Origin: Mucilaginibacter rubeus
GTDB lineage: Bacteria > Bacteroidota > Bacteroidia > Sphingobacteriales > Sphingobacteriaceae
Reading direction: 5' to 3'
DNA length: 50,426 bases
NCBI RefSeq assembly: GCF_014643835.1
Contig: NZ_BMKD01000015.1
Coordinates: forward strand, 1-50,426
The notes under the pieces are model-generated. The model was given only the letters and a program-made list of their open reading frames with translations, was not told the origin of the DNA and made no database searches. The position numbers and the translations under genes were made by a program. Below are positions 35,238 to 43,416 of this stretch, in pieces; within the stretch, counting starts at the first letter, position 1; every line of letters starts with the position of its first letter.

Positions 35238-35264
35238 GCCGGTACCCTCAATGCGGGCACCGGC
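35238..35264 (-). terminator. Intrinsic terminator after the lipoprotein gene
   Basis: Minus-strand stem (35255-35264 with 35238-35247, one G-T/C-A mismatch) followed by seven T. Confidence 0.85.
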
Positions 35265-35289
35265 AACGTAATAAAACAATAAAAAGTAG

Positions 35290-35718
35290 TTAATTCGTTT
35301 TTTTTAAATTGTATTGAACAGTTAACGTATCGCCGTTGCTGTTGCGCTGCAGTTGAAATACGTTACCATCATAATAATATTGGTAAACACCTTTAAGATG
35401 AAATTTTTTGACACCTGGTACTACCGCCAATGAATCATTAAACTGGATGTAGTAACCGTTGTACACAAATGCTCCGTAGCTCGCCACGTGTTTCCTGGTG
35501 TCGGTAGCTACTTTAAATAATGATGCCGCGGTAAGTTTTAAAGCTATCGTATCACGAACGGTATCATAACCGGTACCGCTTGTTTTTTTAACCAGCGCAC
35601 CAAATGTACCGGTAAAATTGCCCTGGGGTTGAGCAACCGGAACAACCTCATTTTTAGGAGAGCAGGCTACGCCTAATGTTAACAATAATGGAAGCAGGTA
35701 AAATAAATTACGTTTCAT
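35290..35718 (-). CDS. Putative lipoprotein, unknown function
   Basis: A 142-residue secreted protein. The N-terminus (MKRNLFYLLPLLLTLGVACSPKNE) is a lipoprotein signal with cysteine at residue 19 and a relaxed lipobox. The mature part is rich in beta strands with aromatic/hydrophobic alternation (YNGYYIQFND, FHLKGVYQYYYDGNVFQLQRN), as in small lipocalin-like or META-like folds. I do not recognise a family. It is monocistronic, with a strong terminator. Confidence 0.8.
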   Translation of the reverse strand: MKRNLFYLLPLLLTLGVACSPKNEVVPVAQPQGNFTGTFGALVKKTSGTGYDTVRDTIALKLTAASLFKVATDTRKHVASYGAFVYNGYYIQFNDSLAVVPGVKKFHLKGVYQYYYDGNVFQLQRNSNGDTLTVQYNLKKTN

Positions 35719-35792
35719 ATAATCTTATCTCGTTATCAATTTTTAACCATTACGCACGTTTTTAACTAAACGCTACAGCCGGGATGCATTAT

Positions 35793-36596
35793 TTACAGTT
35801 TTTTTGCCTCGTCCCAAAAAATATCCATCTCAGCAAGGCTCATGTCATGCAGCTGTTTGCCATTTTCCTGTGCTTTAAGCTCCAGGTATTGAAAGCGCTT
35901 AATGAATTTTTTATTGGTTTTTTCGAGAGCGTTTTCCGGGTTAATATTAATAAAACGGGCGTAATTGATCAGCGAAAACAGCAGGTCGCCAAATTCGGCT
36001 TCGGCCCTTTCATGGTCGATAGTGCTTTCATCTTCGGCATTAAATTCGTTTTTAAACTCCTGCATCTCTTCCTCAACTTTTGCCCAAACCTGGCTTTTCT
36101 CCTCCCAGTCAAACCCAACGCCGCGCGCCTTTTCCTGTATGCGCGATGCTTTTACCAATGCCGGTAAGGAAGCCGGTACGCCACCCAAAACAGATTTGTT
36201 ACCCTCTTTAAGCTTGATCTGCTCCCAGTTACGTTTTACATCTTCCTCGTTCTGCACTTCTATGTCGCCATAAATATGCGGGTGGCGGTTGATGAGCTTA
36301 TCGCAAACGCTGTTCAAAACATCGGTAATGGTAAAGTCGTTGGTTTCGGAAGCTATTTTAGCGTAGAATACCAGGTGTAACATGATATCACCGAGTTCCT
36401 TTTTTATTTCGGGCATATCGCCGCCCAGTATGGCATCACTTAGCTCATAGGTTTCTTCAATGGTAAGATGGCGCAGGCTTTCGAGCGTTTGCTTTTTATC
36501 CCATGGGCAATTGGCCCGCAGGTCGTCCATAATAATGAGCAATCTATCGAACGCTATTGAGGCAGTAGGGGCGGTTTCAGGGGCTTTTAAAGGCAT
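35793..36596 (-). CDS. mazG: Nucleoside triphosphate pyrophosphohydrolase MazG
   Basis: All-alpha NTP pyrophosphatase, 267 residues, hydrolysing (d)NTPs to NMP and pyrophosphate, usually as a house-cleaning enzyme. Two MazG repeats are visible. The first (about 20-95) has CPWDKKQTLESLRH, ETYEL and KKELGDIMLHLVFYAKI with the metal-binding EExxE/ExxD pattern. The second (about 165-235) has KVEEEMQEFKNEF and EAEFGDLLFSLINYARF. Length and tandem arrangement match E. coli MazG. No mazEF genes are adjacent. A TACCTTTG promoter element lies 28 bp upstream. Confidence 0.95.
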   Translation of the reverse strand: MPLKAPETAPTASIAFDRLLIIMDDLRANCPWDKKQTLESLRHLTIEETYELSDAILGGDMPEIKKELGDIMLHLVFYAKIASETNDFTITDVLNSVCDKLINRHPHIYGDIEVQNEEDVKRNWEQIKLKEGNKSVLGGVPASLPALVKASRIQEKARGVGFDWEEKSQVWAKVEEEMQEFKNEFNAEDESTIDHERAEAEFGDLLFSLINYARFININPENALEKTNKKFIKRFQYLELKAQENGKQLHDMSLAEMDIFWDEAKKL

Positions 36597-36624
36597 AAAT
36601 TATTTATAATGAATACTTATGCTG

Positions 36625-36632
36625 CAAAGGTA
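36625..36632 (-). promoter_or_regulatory. -7 promoter element for mazG
   Basis: Minus-strand TACCTTTG, exact TAnnTTTG match, 28 bp before the start codon. Confidence 0.55.
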
Positions 36633-36734
36633 TGATAACATCTTTAATGAAAACTTACTGTATCATTAATTTTAAACTAACATTAATTAATTTTATTAGC
36701 CAATTGTTAATGCTACCTATAAGCACATTTTATC

Positions 36735-37565
36735 ATGAAAAAAACTTACCTGTTTATCCTCCTTTTCGTTTCGATAATTAAAGCTGGTTATGCTCAACAG
36801 CAGCCTGCCGGCGATGTGGCCAACAGTACTTTTAGCCAGCCTCAACCATTCCTGTTTACAGTCAGCACACTTAATCCGCAAGGCCGCAACTGGAGCCTAA
36901 ATTACTCGGGCGGATATGGTGAGCGCACTGTTACACCACTTGGGTTTGATGGCGTAGATCAAAACTTTTCGGCCAAAGGATACTTAGGTAATAAGTTTAC
37001 GTTGATGGCCATGCTGGGTACAGGTTTTAGTAATAATGGTGGTGTACGTACATTACAGCAGGCCGAAGTGCTTCGAGATTTTGTTGGTGGTAACCAGCCG
37101 ATGGGTTTCAGGGCAGGGGCAAGCCTTGGTTTCAGGAGGGAGTTTAACAGCGATGCCGTGGCATTCAGTCGTATAACTGCGGCGTATGAGGTATCAAAAT
37201 GGAAGCTTGGCGCTAATCTTCGCTTTGAAAAAGCGTTTTCAACCCACCGCGATGGTTTGGATTTGATAACCAGTGTTGGCGTGCATCGTCATATTTCAGG
37301 ACAGTTATTCGGCGGCTTTGAAGCAGTAGGGCAGGACCTGGAAGGTTTTTGGGAAGCCCACGAGGCCGAAGGCGGTGCCCGTTTATTGATTGGCCCATCG
37401 CTTAATTACGCTCCGGTTAATTCACGCCTGGCATTTTCACTTTGCGGCGGCCCCATCATTTATGCAACCCGCAGTGCAGCAACGCAAGGCCAGTTTGCTT
37501 ATCGCGAATTGCCAACTACCAATGGTTTTACACTGAAATTCAATGTAGGCTTCCGGTTTTTATAG
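36735..37565 (+). CDS. Predicted outer-membrane beta-barrel protein
   Basis: A 276-residue protein with signal peptide (about 1-20, cleavage after YAQ). The mature part is built of amphipathic strands (WSLNYSGGYGERTV, FTLMAMLGTGFSN, GFRAGASLGFRREF, AFSRITAAYEVSKWKLGANLRFEKAF) and ends in FTLKFNVGFRFL with the C-terminal aromatic expected for barrel assembly. I recognise no named family. A Gly/His-containing VGVHRHISGQLFGGFEAVGQD segment lies in the second half. It converges on mnmD with 8 bp between the stop codons. Confidence 0.8.
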   Translation: MKKTYLFILLFVSIIKAGYAQQQPAGDVANSTFSQPQPFLFTVSTLNPQGRNWSLNYSGGYGERTVTPLGFDGVDQNFSAKGYLGNKFTLMAMLGTGFSNNGGVRTLQQAEVLRDFVGGNQPMGFRAGASLGFRREFNSDAVAFSRITAAYEVSKWKLGANLRFEKAFSTHRDGLDLITSVGVHRHISGQLFGGFEAVGQDLEGFWEAHEAEGGARLLIGPSLNYAPVNSRLAFSLCGGPIIYATRSAATQGQFAYRELPTTNGFTLKFNVGFRFL

Positions 37566-37573
37566 CAGGAAGA

Positions 37574-38251
37574 TTAAAGTTTTACTGCCCTGAGCATTTC
37601 GCGTTTGCCGGGTGCTCCGGGTGCTTTCTCTATTTTAAAGCCCTGGCTTTTGAGCATGCGTTTCAGGTTGCCGGTAATGGCATAGGTAACAAACACACCA
37701 CCCGGTTTTAAAAAGCTAACGGTGTGACCGATGGCTTCTTCATCCCACATTTCGGGTTGATGGGCTGCGGCAAAGGCGTCGAAATAGATAATATCAAACT
37801 GCTCGTCTGTGTTAAAATCCAGCAGCTTGCTGTGAGCGATATGTAACTGTGTTGTGTTATTGATTTGAACTTTGGCCGTTAACGCAGCGGGATAACTGCT
37901 GTTGAATTGTTCCCATAACAGTTCCTGGATATATTGCTGGTAGCCGGTTTGCGCCATCATTTCGGCGCTTAAGGGGTAAGCTTCGATACCGGTGTAGTTA
38001 AGTTTTATTTGCGCGCCGGTACATGCATCGGCTGTTAACAGAAAGTTGAGCCCGGTGCCGAAACCAACTTCGAGGATACTAACCCCGCTGGTGTTATTCC
38101 GCTCCAGGAAATATTGTAAGCCTGATTTAACAAATACATGTAAGCTCTCCTGCAAAGCCCCGTGGCGCGAGTGGTAATGCTCACCAACTTCGGCATTGTA
38201 AATGGTATTGGAGCCGTCGGCTGTGGGGACTATGGTTAGTTCATGGTTCAT
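37574..38251 (-). CDS. mnmD: tRNA (mnm5s2U34)-methyltransferase MnmD
   Basis: SAM-dependent methyltransferase of 225 residues that completes the 5-methylaminomethyl-2-thiouridine modification at tRNA wobble position 34. Seen are ADGSNTIYNAEVGEHYHSRHGALQES near the N-terminus, the SAM motif ILEVGFGTGLNFLLT, the DIIYFDAFAAAHQPEMWDE catalytic block and the C-terminal KAPGAPGKREMLRA. It is the stand-alone methyltransferase, without the MnmC oxidase domain of enterobacteria. The first residues (MNHEL) are encoded by a GTTCATGG repeat that covers the start codon, so the true N-terminus could vary between strains. Confidence 0.93.
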   Translation of the reverse strand: MNHELTIVPTADGSNTIYNAEVGEHYHSRHGALQESLHVFVKSGLQYFLERNNTSGVSILEVGFGTGLNFLLTADACTGAQIKLNYTGIEAYPLSAEMMAQTGYQQYIQELLWEQFNSSYPAALTAKVQINNTTQLHIAHSKLLDFNTDEQFDIIYFDAFAAAHQPEMWDEEAIGHTVSFLKPGGVFVTYAITGNLKRMLKSQGFKIEKAPGAPGKREMLRAVKL

Positions 38252-38372
38252 GGATGATAGTTCATAGTTTTGGGTGGCATACTTAGTTCATGGTTTATGG
38301 ATGATGGTTCATAGTTTCCAAGACCTTATTGGCCATGAACCATGAACTATCATCCATGACCATTAGCCATGA
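38238..38372. repeat. GTTCATGG repeat cluster forming both flanking gene ends
   Basis: Two direct units (38238-38268 and 38285-38314, AGTTCATGG...GTTCATAG) are followed by an inverted unit (about 38332-38359). It spans the mnmD start (MNHEL) and the cstB-like stop (last residues VHG). The same family is at 3311-3346 and at the outer shell of 42898-43351. Confidence 0.8.
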
Positions 38373-39712
38373 ACCTCTTTCATCATCTCAGTCACCACCT
38401 CACCCAGGTCATAAACCGGTACGGCATTTATTGCAGCCGAAACAATGCTCACACCGGCAGCCGAACGATAGCCTGCAGCGCAATGCACTACGACAGGTTT
38501 ATCGGCAGGGATCTCACTAACGCGTTCGCGCAGTTCGGGCAAAGGTATACTAATGGCATTTTTAAAAACCCTGCCTGCCGCAACTTCTGCCTGATTACGT
38601 ACATCAACTATCGTGTAATCATTTTCATTTGCCCTGAAGGTGTCTAAATCAAGATCGGGGGATACTTCATTGGCGTTTACAGGAACTAACAATGCGCCTT
38701 TGATATTTTGTTCGTAGCCTATTTTGGCTGCTTTTTTAATCAGGGTGTCAAGCTTATCATCATTTTCGGCAATGAGGTAAAACTGCTCATCAGGGCCGAT
38801 AATGGAACCCAGCCATGTTTCAAATTTTTCACCATCCTGGAGGTTAATAGCGCCATGCAGGTGACCGCTCCTGAACTGTGCTTTGGGACGGCCATCAACT
38901 ACTAAAATGTCAGCTTCCAAAGCGCTGCCTTCCTCCATACGGGGTACAGCAGTAATGCTGTCCTCAAAACCTGGTACACCATTTTTATTCAACAGCACAT
39001 CACGGCCAAAGTATTTGGGCATAAAAGGCTGATCGGTGGTAAGCGTTTTAACAAATTCCAGTTCATCCATCAGTTGTAAGGCATAATTTTCACGCAGTTC
39101 GCGGCCAATGGTGCTTTCCAGCTCGGGGCTCATGTTTTTACCGCATAACGAACCCGGGCCGTGCGCCGGGTAAACCACTACGTTTTTGGGCAGGGTCATG
39201 AGTTTTTGCCGGGTGCTTTGAAACATCTGGCGGGCAAGTTCCTCTTTTTTTGCGGTAATGTTACCCACATTTTCCCGGAGGTCGGGTCGGCCTACATCCC
39301 CAACAAATAATGTATCGCCGGTAAAGACGGCGGTTTCGCGGCCTTCTTCATCTACCAGTAAAATACAGATAGAATCGGGCGAGTGACCGGGAGTATTGAT
39401 GGCTTTTAGTTTAATATCGTTAAGCTGGATAACGTCGCCGTCATCAAAAGTTTCGTGCGGATATGTTGCGCCGGTTAACTTGCTGCAATAAATTACAGCG
39501 CGTGTGGTTTCATGAATTTCGAGGTGCGAACTTACAAAATCCGCATGCGGGTGGGTTTCAATAACACCCACAATATCGGCGTCGTGCTGGGCCGCGAAAT
39601 CATAATAAGGCTGCGGGTTACGGGCCGGGTCAATAACTATCATTTTGCCCGTACGGATCACGGCATATGAACCATGCGCCAGGCCTTTATCGTAAAATTG
39701 TTGAATGATCAT
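38363..39712 (-). CDS. CstB-like persulfide dioxygenase-sulfurtransferase
   Basis: A 449-residue enzyme with three domains. A metallo-beta-lactamase fold (about 1-245) carries ETHPHADFVSSH, VVYPAHGPGS and FTGDTLFVGDVGR. A rhodanese-like domain without catalytic cysteine lies about 260-350. A C-terminal rhodanese domain (about 360-445) has the active Cys411 in HCAAGYRS. This order is that of Staphylococcus aureus CstB, which oxidises low-molecular-weight persulfides (including bacillithiol persulfide) to thiosulfate. It therefore likely detoxifies sulfide-derived persulfides in the cytoplasm. A TATCTTTG element lies 10 bp upstream (39723-39730). No CstR-like regulator gene is adjacent. Confidence 0.87.
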   Translation of the reverse strand: MIIQQFYDKGLAHGSYAVIRTGKMIVIDPARNPQPYYDFAAQHDADIVGVIETHPHADFVSSHLEIHETTRAVIYCSKLTGATYPHETFDDGDVIQLNDIKLKAINTPGHSPDSICILLVDEEGRETAVFTGDTLFVGDVGRPDLRENVGNITAKKEELARQMFQSTRQKLMTLPKNVVVYPAHGPGSLCGKNMSPELESTIGRELRENYALQLMDELEFVKTLTTDQPFMPKYFGRDVLLNKNGVPGFEDSITAVPRMEEGSALEADILVVDGRPKAQFRSGHLHGAINLQDGEKFETWLGSIIGPDEQFYLIAENDDKLDTLIKKAAKIGYEQNIKGALLVPVNANEVSPDLDLDTFRANENDYTIVDVRNQAEVAAGRVFKNAISIPLPELRERVSEIPADKPVVVHCAAGYRSAAGVSIVSAAINAVPVYDLGEVVTEMMKEVHG

Positions 39713-39722
39713 ATTTTGCCTG

Positions 39723-39730
39723 CAAAGATA
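39723..39730 (-). promoter_or_regulatory. -7 promoter element for the CstB-like gene
   Basis: Minus-strand TATCTTTG, exact consensus match, 10 bp before the ATG. Confidence 0.6.
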
Positions 39731-39844
39731 ATGCTTAGGCGGAATGTTTTATTTGTGCAATGTTTGAGTGGTGTAAATATTGATCCTTTTTGTGTAAACC
39801 TGTGAAGCCGGTTGTCTGCATAGATCAGAAAATTATTGAAAAAG

Positions 39845-39957
39845 AATTTTTACACGAATTTTTACGTATTAATCGAATTACACGAATTTTGAATTTGGTT
39901 AATTGACATTCGTGTAATTCGATTAATTGTGATGAGTTTAAAGAAATTCGTGTGGGA
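39845..39957. repeat. Palindromic 'ATTCGTGTAATTCG' repeat, clean copy
   Basis: Perfect 20-bp inverted arms at 39868-39887 and 39908-39927, plus outer AATTTTTACACGAATTT and AAATTCGTGTGGGAATTTTT units. Related to 14076-14226. Confidence 0.85.
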
Positions 39958-39978
39958 ATTTTTCAGTATGCTTTGACG

Positions 39979-40425
39979 TCAATTACTAAACTGCCTTAAA
40001 TGATGGTCAACATGTTTATAAGCTAACTGACCCATTTGTTCCCTGGTCATTTTGCCAAAAAAAGTATGCTCAAAGTCGGTTTTTGAAGTTTTGCCATATT
40101 CCTCAACCAGTTCAATCCATTGTTTTTTCTGAGCCTCTATGTCGCCTCCGGCTTCTGTTACTTTACATTGGGGAACTGTAGGATTATTCTTTGCCAGTGG
40201 AGCATCATCCTTCAGCATACCTTTCAGCGCCACTTTGCCAAACAATCGACCGATAAACGCTCGTTTATATGTTTTTTTGCCCAGGTACATTTCGTCCGAA
40301 AGGGTGCAATGTTTTAGCATTTGATAAACATTCATTTTTCCCCATTGTGGCTGGCTGTTTTCGTTAATTAAATTGATACGGGTTATGAGGCCATCGCGGG
40401 TTTCTTTATCAAATATTGTTTTCAT
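39979..40425 (-). CDS. DUF1569 family protein (DinB-like fold)
   Basis: A 148-residue soluble protein matching DUF1569, a family related to the DinB/YfiT four-helix bundle. Conserved histidines that could bind a metal are seen in MNVYQMLKHCTLSDEMYLG (about residue 39) and the C-terminal YKHVDHHLRQF. GKMTREQMGQLAYKH is the family signature. Function is unknown; DinB-like proteins include thiol transferases, which would suit a bacillithiol producer, but that is speculation. It is monocistronic. Confidence 0.82.
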   Translation of the reverse strand: MKTIFDKETRDGLITRINLINENSQPQWGKMNVYQMLKHCTLSDEMYLGKKTYKRAFIGRLFGKVALKGMLKDDAPLAKNNPTVPQCKVTEAGGDIEAQKKQWIELVEEYGKTSKTDFEHTFFGKMTREQMGQLAYKHVDHHLRQFSN

Positions 40426-40535
40426 TGTTTTAAAGCGTTTACGGTCATAAAGCTACTGCGAATTACAAAACAAGCACAGGGGTTTTTGAGCCATAAACGG
40501 GGAGGATTTACGCCAGTAGAATAACTTGTAAACCA

Positions 40536-40564
40536 AACAGGCCCGTTTTATAACCGGGCCTGTT
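40536..40564 (-). terminator. Terminator-like hairpin after the M13 peptidase
   Basis: Perfect 10-bp GC-rich stem (40536-40545 with 40555-40564) followed on the minus strand by TTTGGTTT, a weak T-tract. Confidence 0.65.
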
Positions 40565-40584
40565 ATAAAAAACAAAACTATTGC

Positions 40585-42660
40585 TTACCAGATCTTTGTC
40601 CTGTCTTCTGGTTTTTTATACATTTTATCGCCGGGTTTTACGTCAAATGCTTTGTACCATGCGTTGATATTGGTTATAGGCGCATTGGTGCGGAACTGCT
40701 CGGGCGAGTGCGGGTCGGTCAGGATCCTTTGCGCTGCCGATTCCGGAGTTTGTGATGAACGCCATACCTGTGCCCACGACAAAAAGAACCGCTGATCGGG
40801 TGTAAAGCCATCAATGGTATTGGCCGACTGGCCTTGTTTGGTTTTGCTGAATGCCTCGTAAGCAATGTTCAAACCACCAAGGTCGGCCAGGTTTTCGCCA
40901 AGGGTAAGTTTGCCGTTTACGTGCAGGGTATCAAGAACGGTAAAGGCATTGTATTGTTTCACCACCTGGTCGGCGCGCGATTTAAATTTATCGGCATCTT
41001 CTTTGGTCCACCAATCGCGCAGTGTGCCGTCGGCATCGTACTGGCGGCCCTGGTCGTCAAAGCCGTGGGTCATTTCATGGCCAATTACCGCTCCAATACC
41101 TCCGTAGTTAACGGCGTCATCGGCGTTAAAATCAAAGAACGGGAATTGAAGGATCCCGGCAGGGAACACAATTTCGTTATTAGTTGGGTTGTAATAAGCA
41201 TTAACGGTTGGCGGTGTCATTCCCCATCGGGTTTTATCAACCGGTTTACCTAATCGGCTTACATTAAAATTGTAGCGCCATTTGACTATTGCATGCAGGT
41301 TACTGAAGTAATCGTTACGGTTAATCACCATGCCATCGTATTTTTCCCAGTTGTCCGGATAGCCGATTTTTACGGTGAAAGCATTAAGTTTTTTAAGCGC
41401 GCGTTCTTTGGTTGCGGGGCTCATCCAGTCAAGGCGCTTAATCCTGTCGCCAAGAGTTTCTTTAAGGTTGTTTACTAAATCAACCATATATTGTTTGGCG
41501 GCCGGGGTAAAGTATTTTTCAACAAAAAGCTGGCCCAGTAATTCGCCAAGGTAGCTATCAACAAGGGCGCTCATGCGCTCAACGCGCGGTGTCTGTACTT
41601 TTTGACCGGTCAGCGCGCTGTTGTAAGCAAAGCTTGCGTTAGCAAAGTCGGAGCTTAAATAACTGGCTGTTCCTCTTAAAATATTCCATCGCAGGTATAT
41701 TCTCCAGTTAGCGATCGGGGTAGCTGCAAACAGCGAGTCGGTAGCCCTGAAAAACGAAGGCTGGCCAACAAGAATGCTGTCCTGTCCGCCTGCATTAAGC
41801 GCAGGAAGTATCTTTGACCATTTTAAATGTGGGGTTTGTTTTTCAAAATCTGCAATCAGGAACTTGTTGTAGGTTACATGCGGATCGCGCATGGCTACAC
41901 GGCTCAATTGCGCCTTAGCCCAGGTATATTCAAGGCCGTAAACTATAGCAGTGTTTTTGGCTGCTTCATCAGCACTGCTTCCGCTAAGGGTGAACAAAGT
42001 TGTGATCAGCTTTTTTAAGGCGTCCTGTGCTTTTTTTGAACGCGGATCGTTTTTGAGGTAATAATCCCTGTCGGGCAGGGTAGTGCCTCCCTGACCAAGG
42101 CTTATCACATATTTGTTTACATTCTTTTCATCCTGTTCAACCCCAAACCTGAAAATCGGCGCACTTATTCCGTTAACACGCTCGTAAATCAGTTCGTTAA
42201 TAAAGTCGTCAAGGGTTTTTAACCGGTTAATGCGCTCCAGGTCGGGTTTGATGGGGGCATAACCGTTTTTTTCGATGGTCAGGCTATCCATACCACTGGC
42301 GTACAAATCTCCTACAAGTTGTTTCAGGCTGCCTTTGGGTTGCGACGCTGATGTCTGGCTTACTTCATTCAGCAAGCCAATGAGCCTATCTGTATTTTCC
42401 TGGCGCAAAATATGGAAACTACCCCAGCGGGTTTCTTTAGCAGGGATGCCGTTTTGTTTTAGCCAGCCGCCATTGGCATATTCAAAAAAATCATCGCCGG
42501 GCTTTACGCTCAGGTCCATGTTGGCGGGATCGATAAATTTTTTAGGAGGGGCAGAGGTTTTGTGCCTGGATTTTGCGGGTTTGGGGCCATCTGCAGCAAA
42601 CACATTTACCGACATGCCAAGGCAGGCAGCCAGTAATAAACAGTTAAACTTTAATTTCAT
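40585..42660 (-). CDS. M13-family (neprilysin-like) zinc endopeptidase
   Basis: A 691-residue exported metallopeptidase of the M13 family (PepO/neprilysin). Signal peptide about 1-23 (cleavage after VFAA). An N-terminal M13 domain precedes the catalytic domain, with the zinc helix VIGHEMTHGFDDQG and the third ligand in GENLADLGG. NAYYNPTNNEIVFPAGILQFPFF is the substrate-binding NAYY motif, and CFDV-like WYKAFDVKPGDKMY closes the C-terminus. These enzymes cut oligopeptides, likely in the periplasm. It is monocistronic. Confidence 0.95.
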   Translation of the reverse strand: MKLKFNCLLLAACLGMSVNVFAADGPKPAKSRHKTSAPPKKFIDPANMDLSVKPGDDFFEYANGGWLKQNGIPAKETRWGSFHILRQENTDRLIGLLNEVSQTSASQPKGSLKQLVGDLYASGMDSLTIEKNGYAPIKPDLERINRLKTLDDFINELIYERVNGISAPIFRFGVEQDEKNVNKYVISLGQGGTTLPDRDYYLKNDPRSKKAQDALKKLITTLFTLSGSSADEAAKNTAIVYGLEYTWAKAQLSRVAMRDPHVTYNKFLIADFEKQTPHLKWSKILPALNAGGQDSILVGQPSFFRATDSLFAATPIANWRIYLRWNILRGTASYLSSDFANASFAYNSALTGQKVQTPRVERMSALVDSYLGELLGQLFVEKYFTPAAKQYMVDLVNNLKETLGDRIKRLDWMSPATKERALKKLNAFTVKIGYPDNWEKYDGMVINRNDYFSNLHAIVKWRYNFNVSRLGKPVDKTRWGMTPPTVNAYYNPTNNEIVFPAGILQFPFFDFNADDAVNYGGIGAVIGHEMTHGFDDQGRQYDADGTLRDWWTKEDADKFKSRADQVVKQYNAFTVLDTLHVNGKLTLGENLADLGGLNIAYEAFSKTKQGQSANTIDGFTPDQRFFLSWAQVWRSSQTPESAAQRILTDPHSPEQFRTNAPITNINAWYKAFDVKPGDKMYKKPEDRTKIW

Positions 42661-42726
42661 GTCAATACTTAAAAATTAAAGTTAATAAATAGCGGGTATT
42701 AAACACAAGTGGCCGGTGGCAGGCCT

Positions 42727-42813
42727 TTAGTGATTGAACCAGTTAATGATGGCTTCGAGTTTTGTTTTTTTCAAAATATCAAGCCAGAAACGGTGTAAGG
42801 GTAATGTTTTCAT
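42727..42813 (-). CDS. Possible 28-residue micro-ORF
   Basis: ATG at 42813 opens 28 codons ending in TAA at 42727. The product is basic and amphipathic (MKTLPLHRFW, LKKTKLEAIINWFNH) and lies upstream of the M13 peptidase gene on the same strand, with 66 bp between. It could be a leader peptide or chance. No family recognised. Confidence 0.25.
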   Translation of the reverse strand: MKTLPLHRFWLDILKKTKLEAIINWFNH

Positions 42814-42897
42814 GACAATTTGAATGTTACATATATAATAACTTGTTAATTGTAAAAATATTGTGGGAGTGGGGTTGTTCATGGTTGATAGATCATG

Positions 42898-43351
42898 GTT
42901 CATGGTTTATAGATGATTGATCATGATTACATGTTGTAGTGATAATCATTTTACAATGTACTGGTTTGCGTTAGGGATGGTAGCGGATACCGGCCAAGTG
43001 GCTAAGGCCTTGTGCTGTATGAGCGTACAGCCCGGGCCGCAGGCAACGCCATTATTCTGAACCGGGATTTGGGTGGATTTTTGGGATTAATGGGATTTTC
43101 TTTTATGTTGTTGTCTGAACTCGAATTTTTTGAATTAAAGAAATAACAGAATGCTAAGTAAATTCAATAAATTCTTAAAATTCGTTTAATTCGAGTTCAG
43201 ACAATGGCATTACCTGCGGCCCGGGCTGTACGCTCATACGCCTGCAGGCATTACGCTCGTTGGCCGGTATCCGCTCCCATCCCTAATGCGGCCTCCGCTC
43301 TTGACCGATCAAAAACTATCGGTTTAAAACCATCATCTATGAACCATGAAC
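42898..43351. repeat. 454-bp triple-shell nested palindrome
   Basis: Three different inverted repeats are stacked inside each other. Outer shell (GTTCATGG family): 42898-42919 with 43330-43351, 20 of 22 pairs. Middle shell: 42971-42997 with 43260-43286 (26 of 27) and 43018-43043 with 43213-43238 (26 of 26, GC-rich). Inner shell: the TGTCTGAAC element, copy B, 43112-43127 with 43188-43203 (16 of 16). It fills the gap between the M13 peptidase and valS. An open frame from 43204 into valS is an artefact of this repeat. Confidence 0.92.
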
Positions 43352-43402
43352 TATATTCCCAAAAAAATCCCCCAACCTTTGGCTATGAACCGTTAACTAT
43401 CG

Positions 43403-43410
43403 TATTTTTG
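43403..43410 (+). promoter_or_regulatory. Promoter of valS
   Basis: TATTTTTG, exact TAnnTTTG match, 6 bp before the ATG at 43417, with TTTG at 43378-43381 as a possible -33 element. It supports the short start for valS. Confidence 0.65.
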
Positions 43411-43416
43411 CGCGTT

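Noticed and set aside
43204-43416. A 71-codon N-terminal extension of ValRS
   Set aside because: It is encoded entirely by the nested palindrome and a GTTCATGG unit, has no synthetase character, and the promoter element lies downstream of it at 43403.
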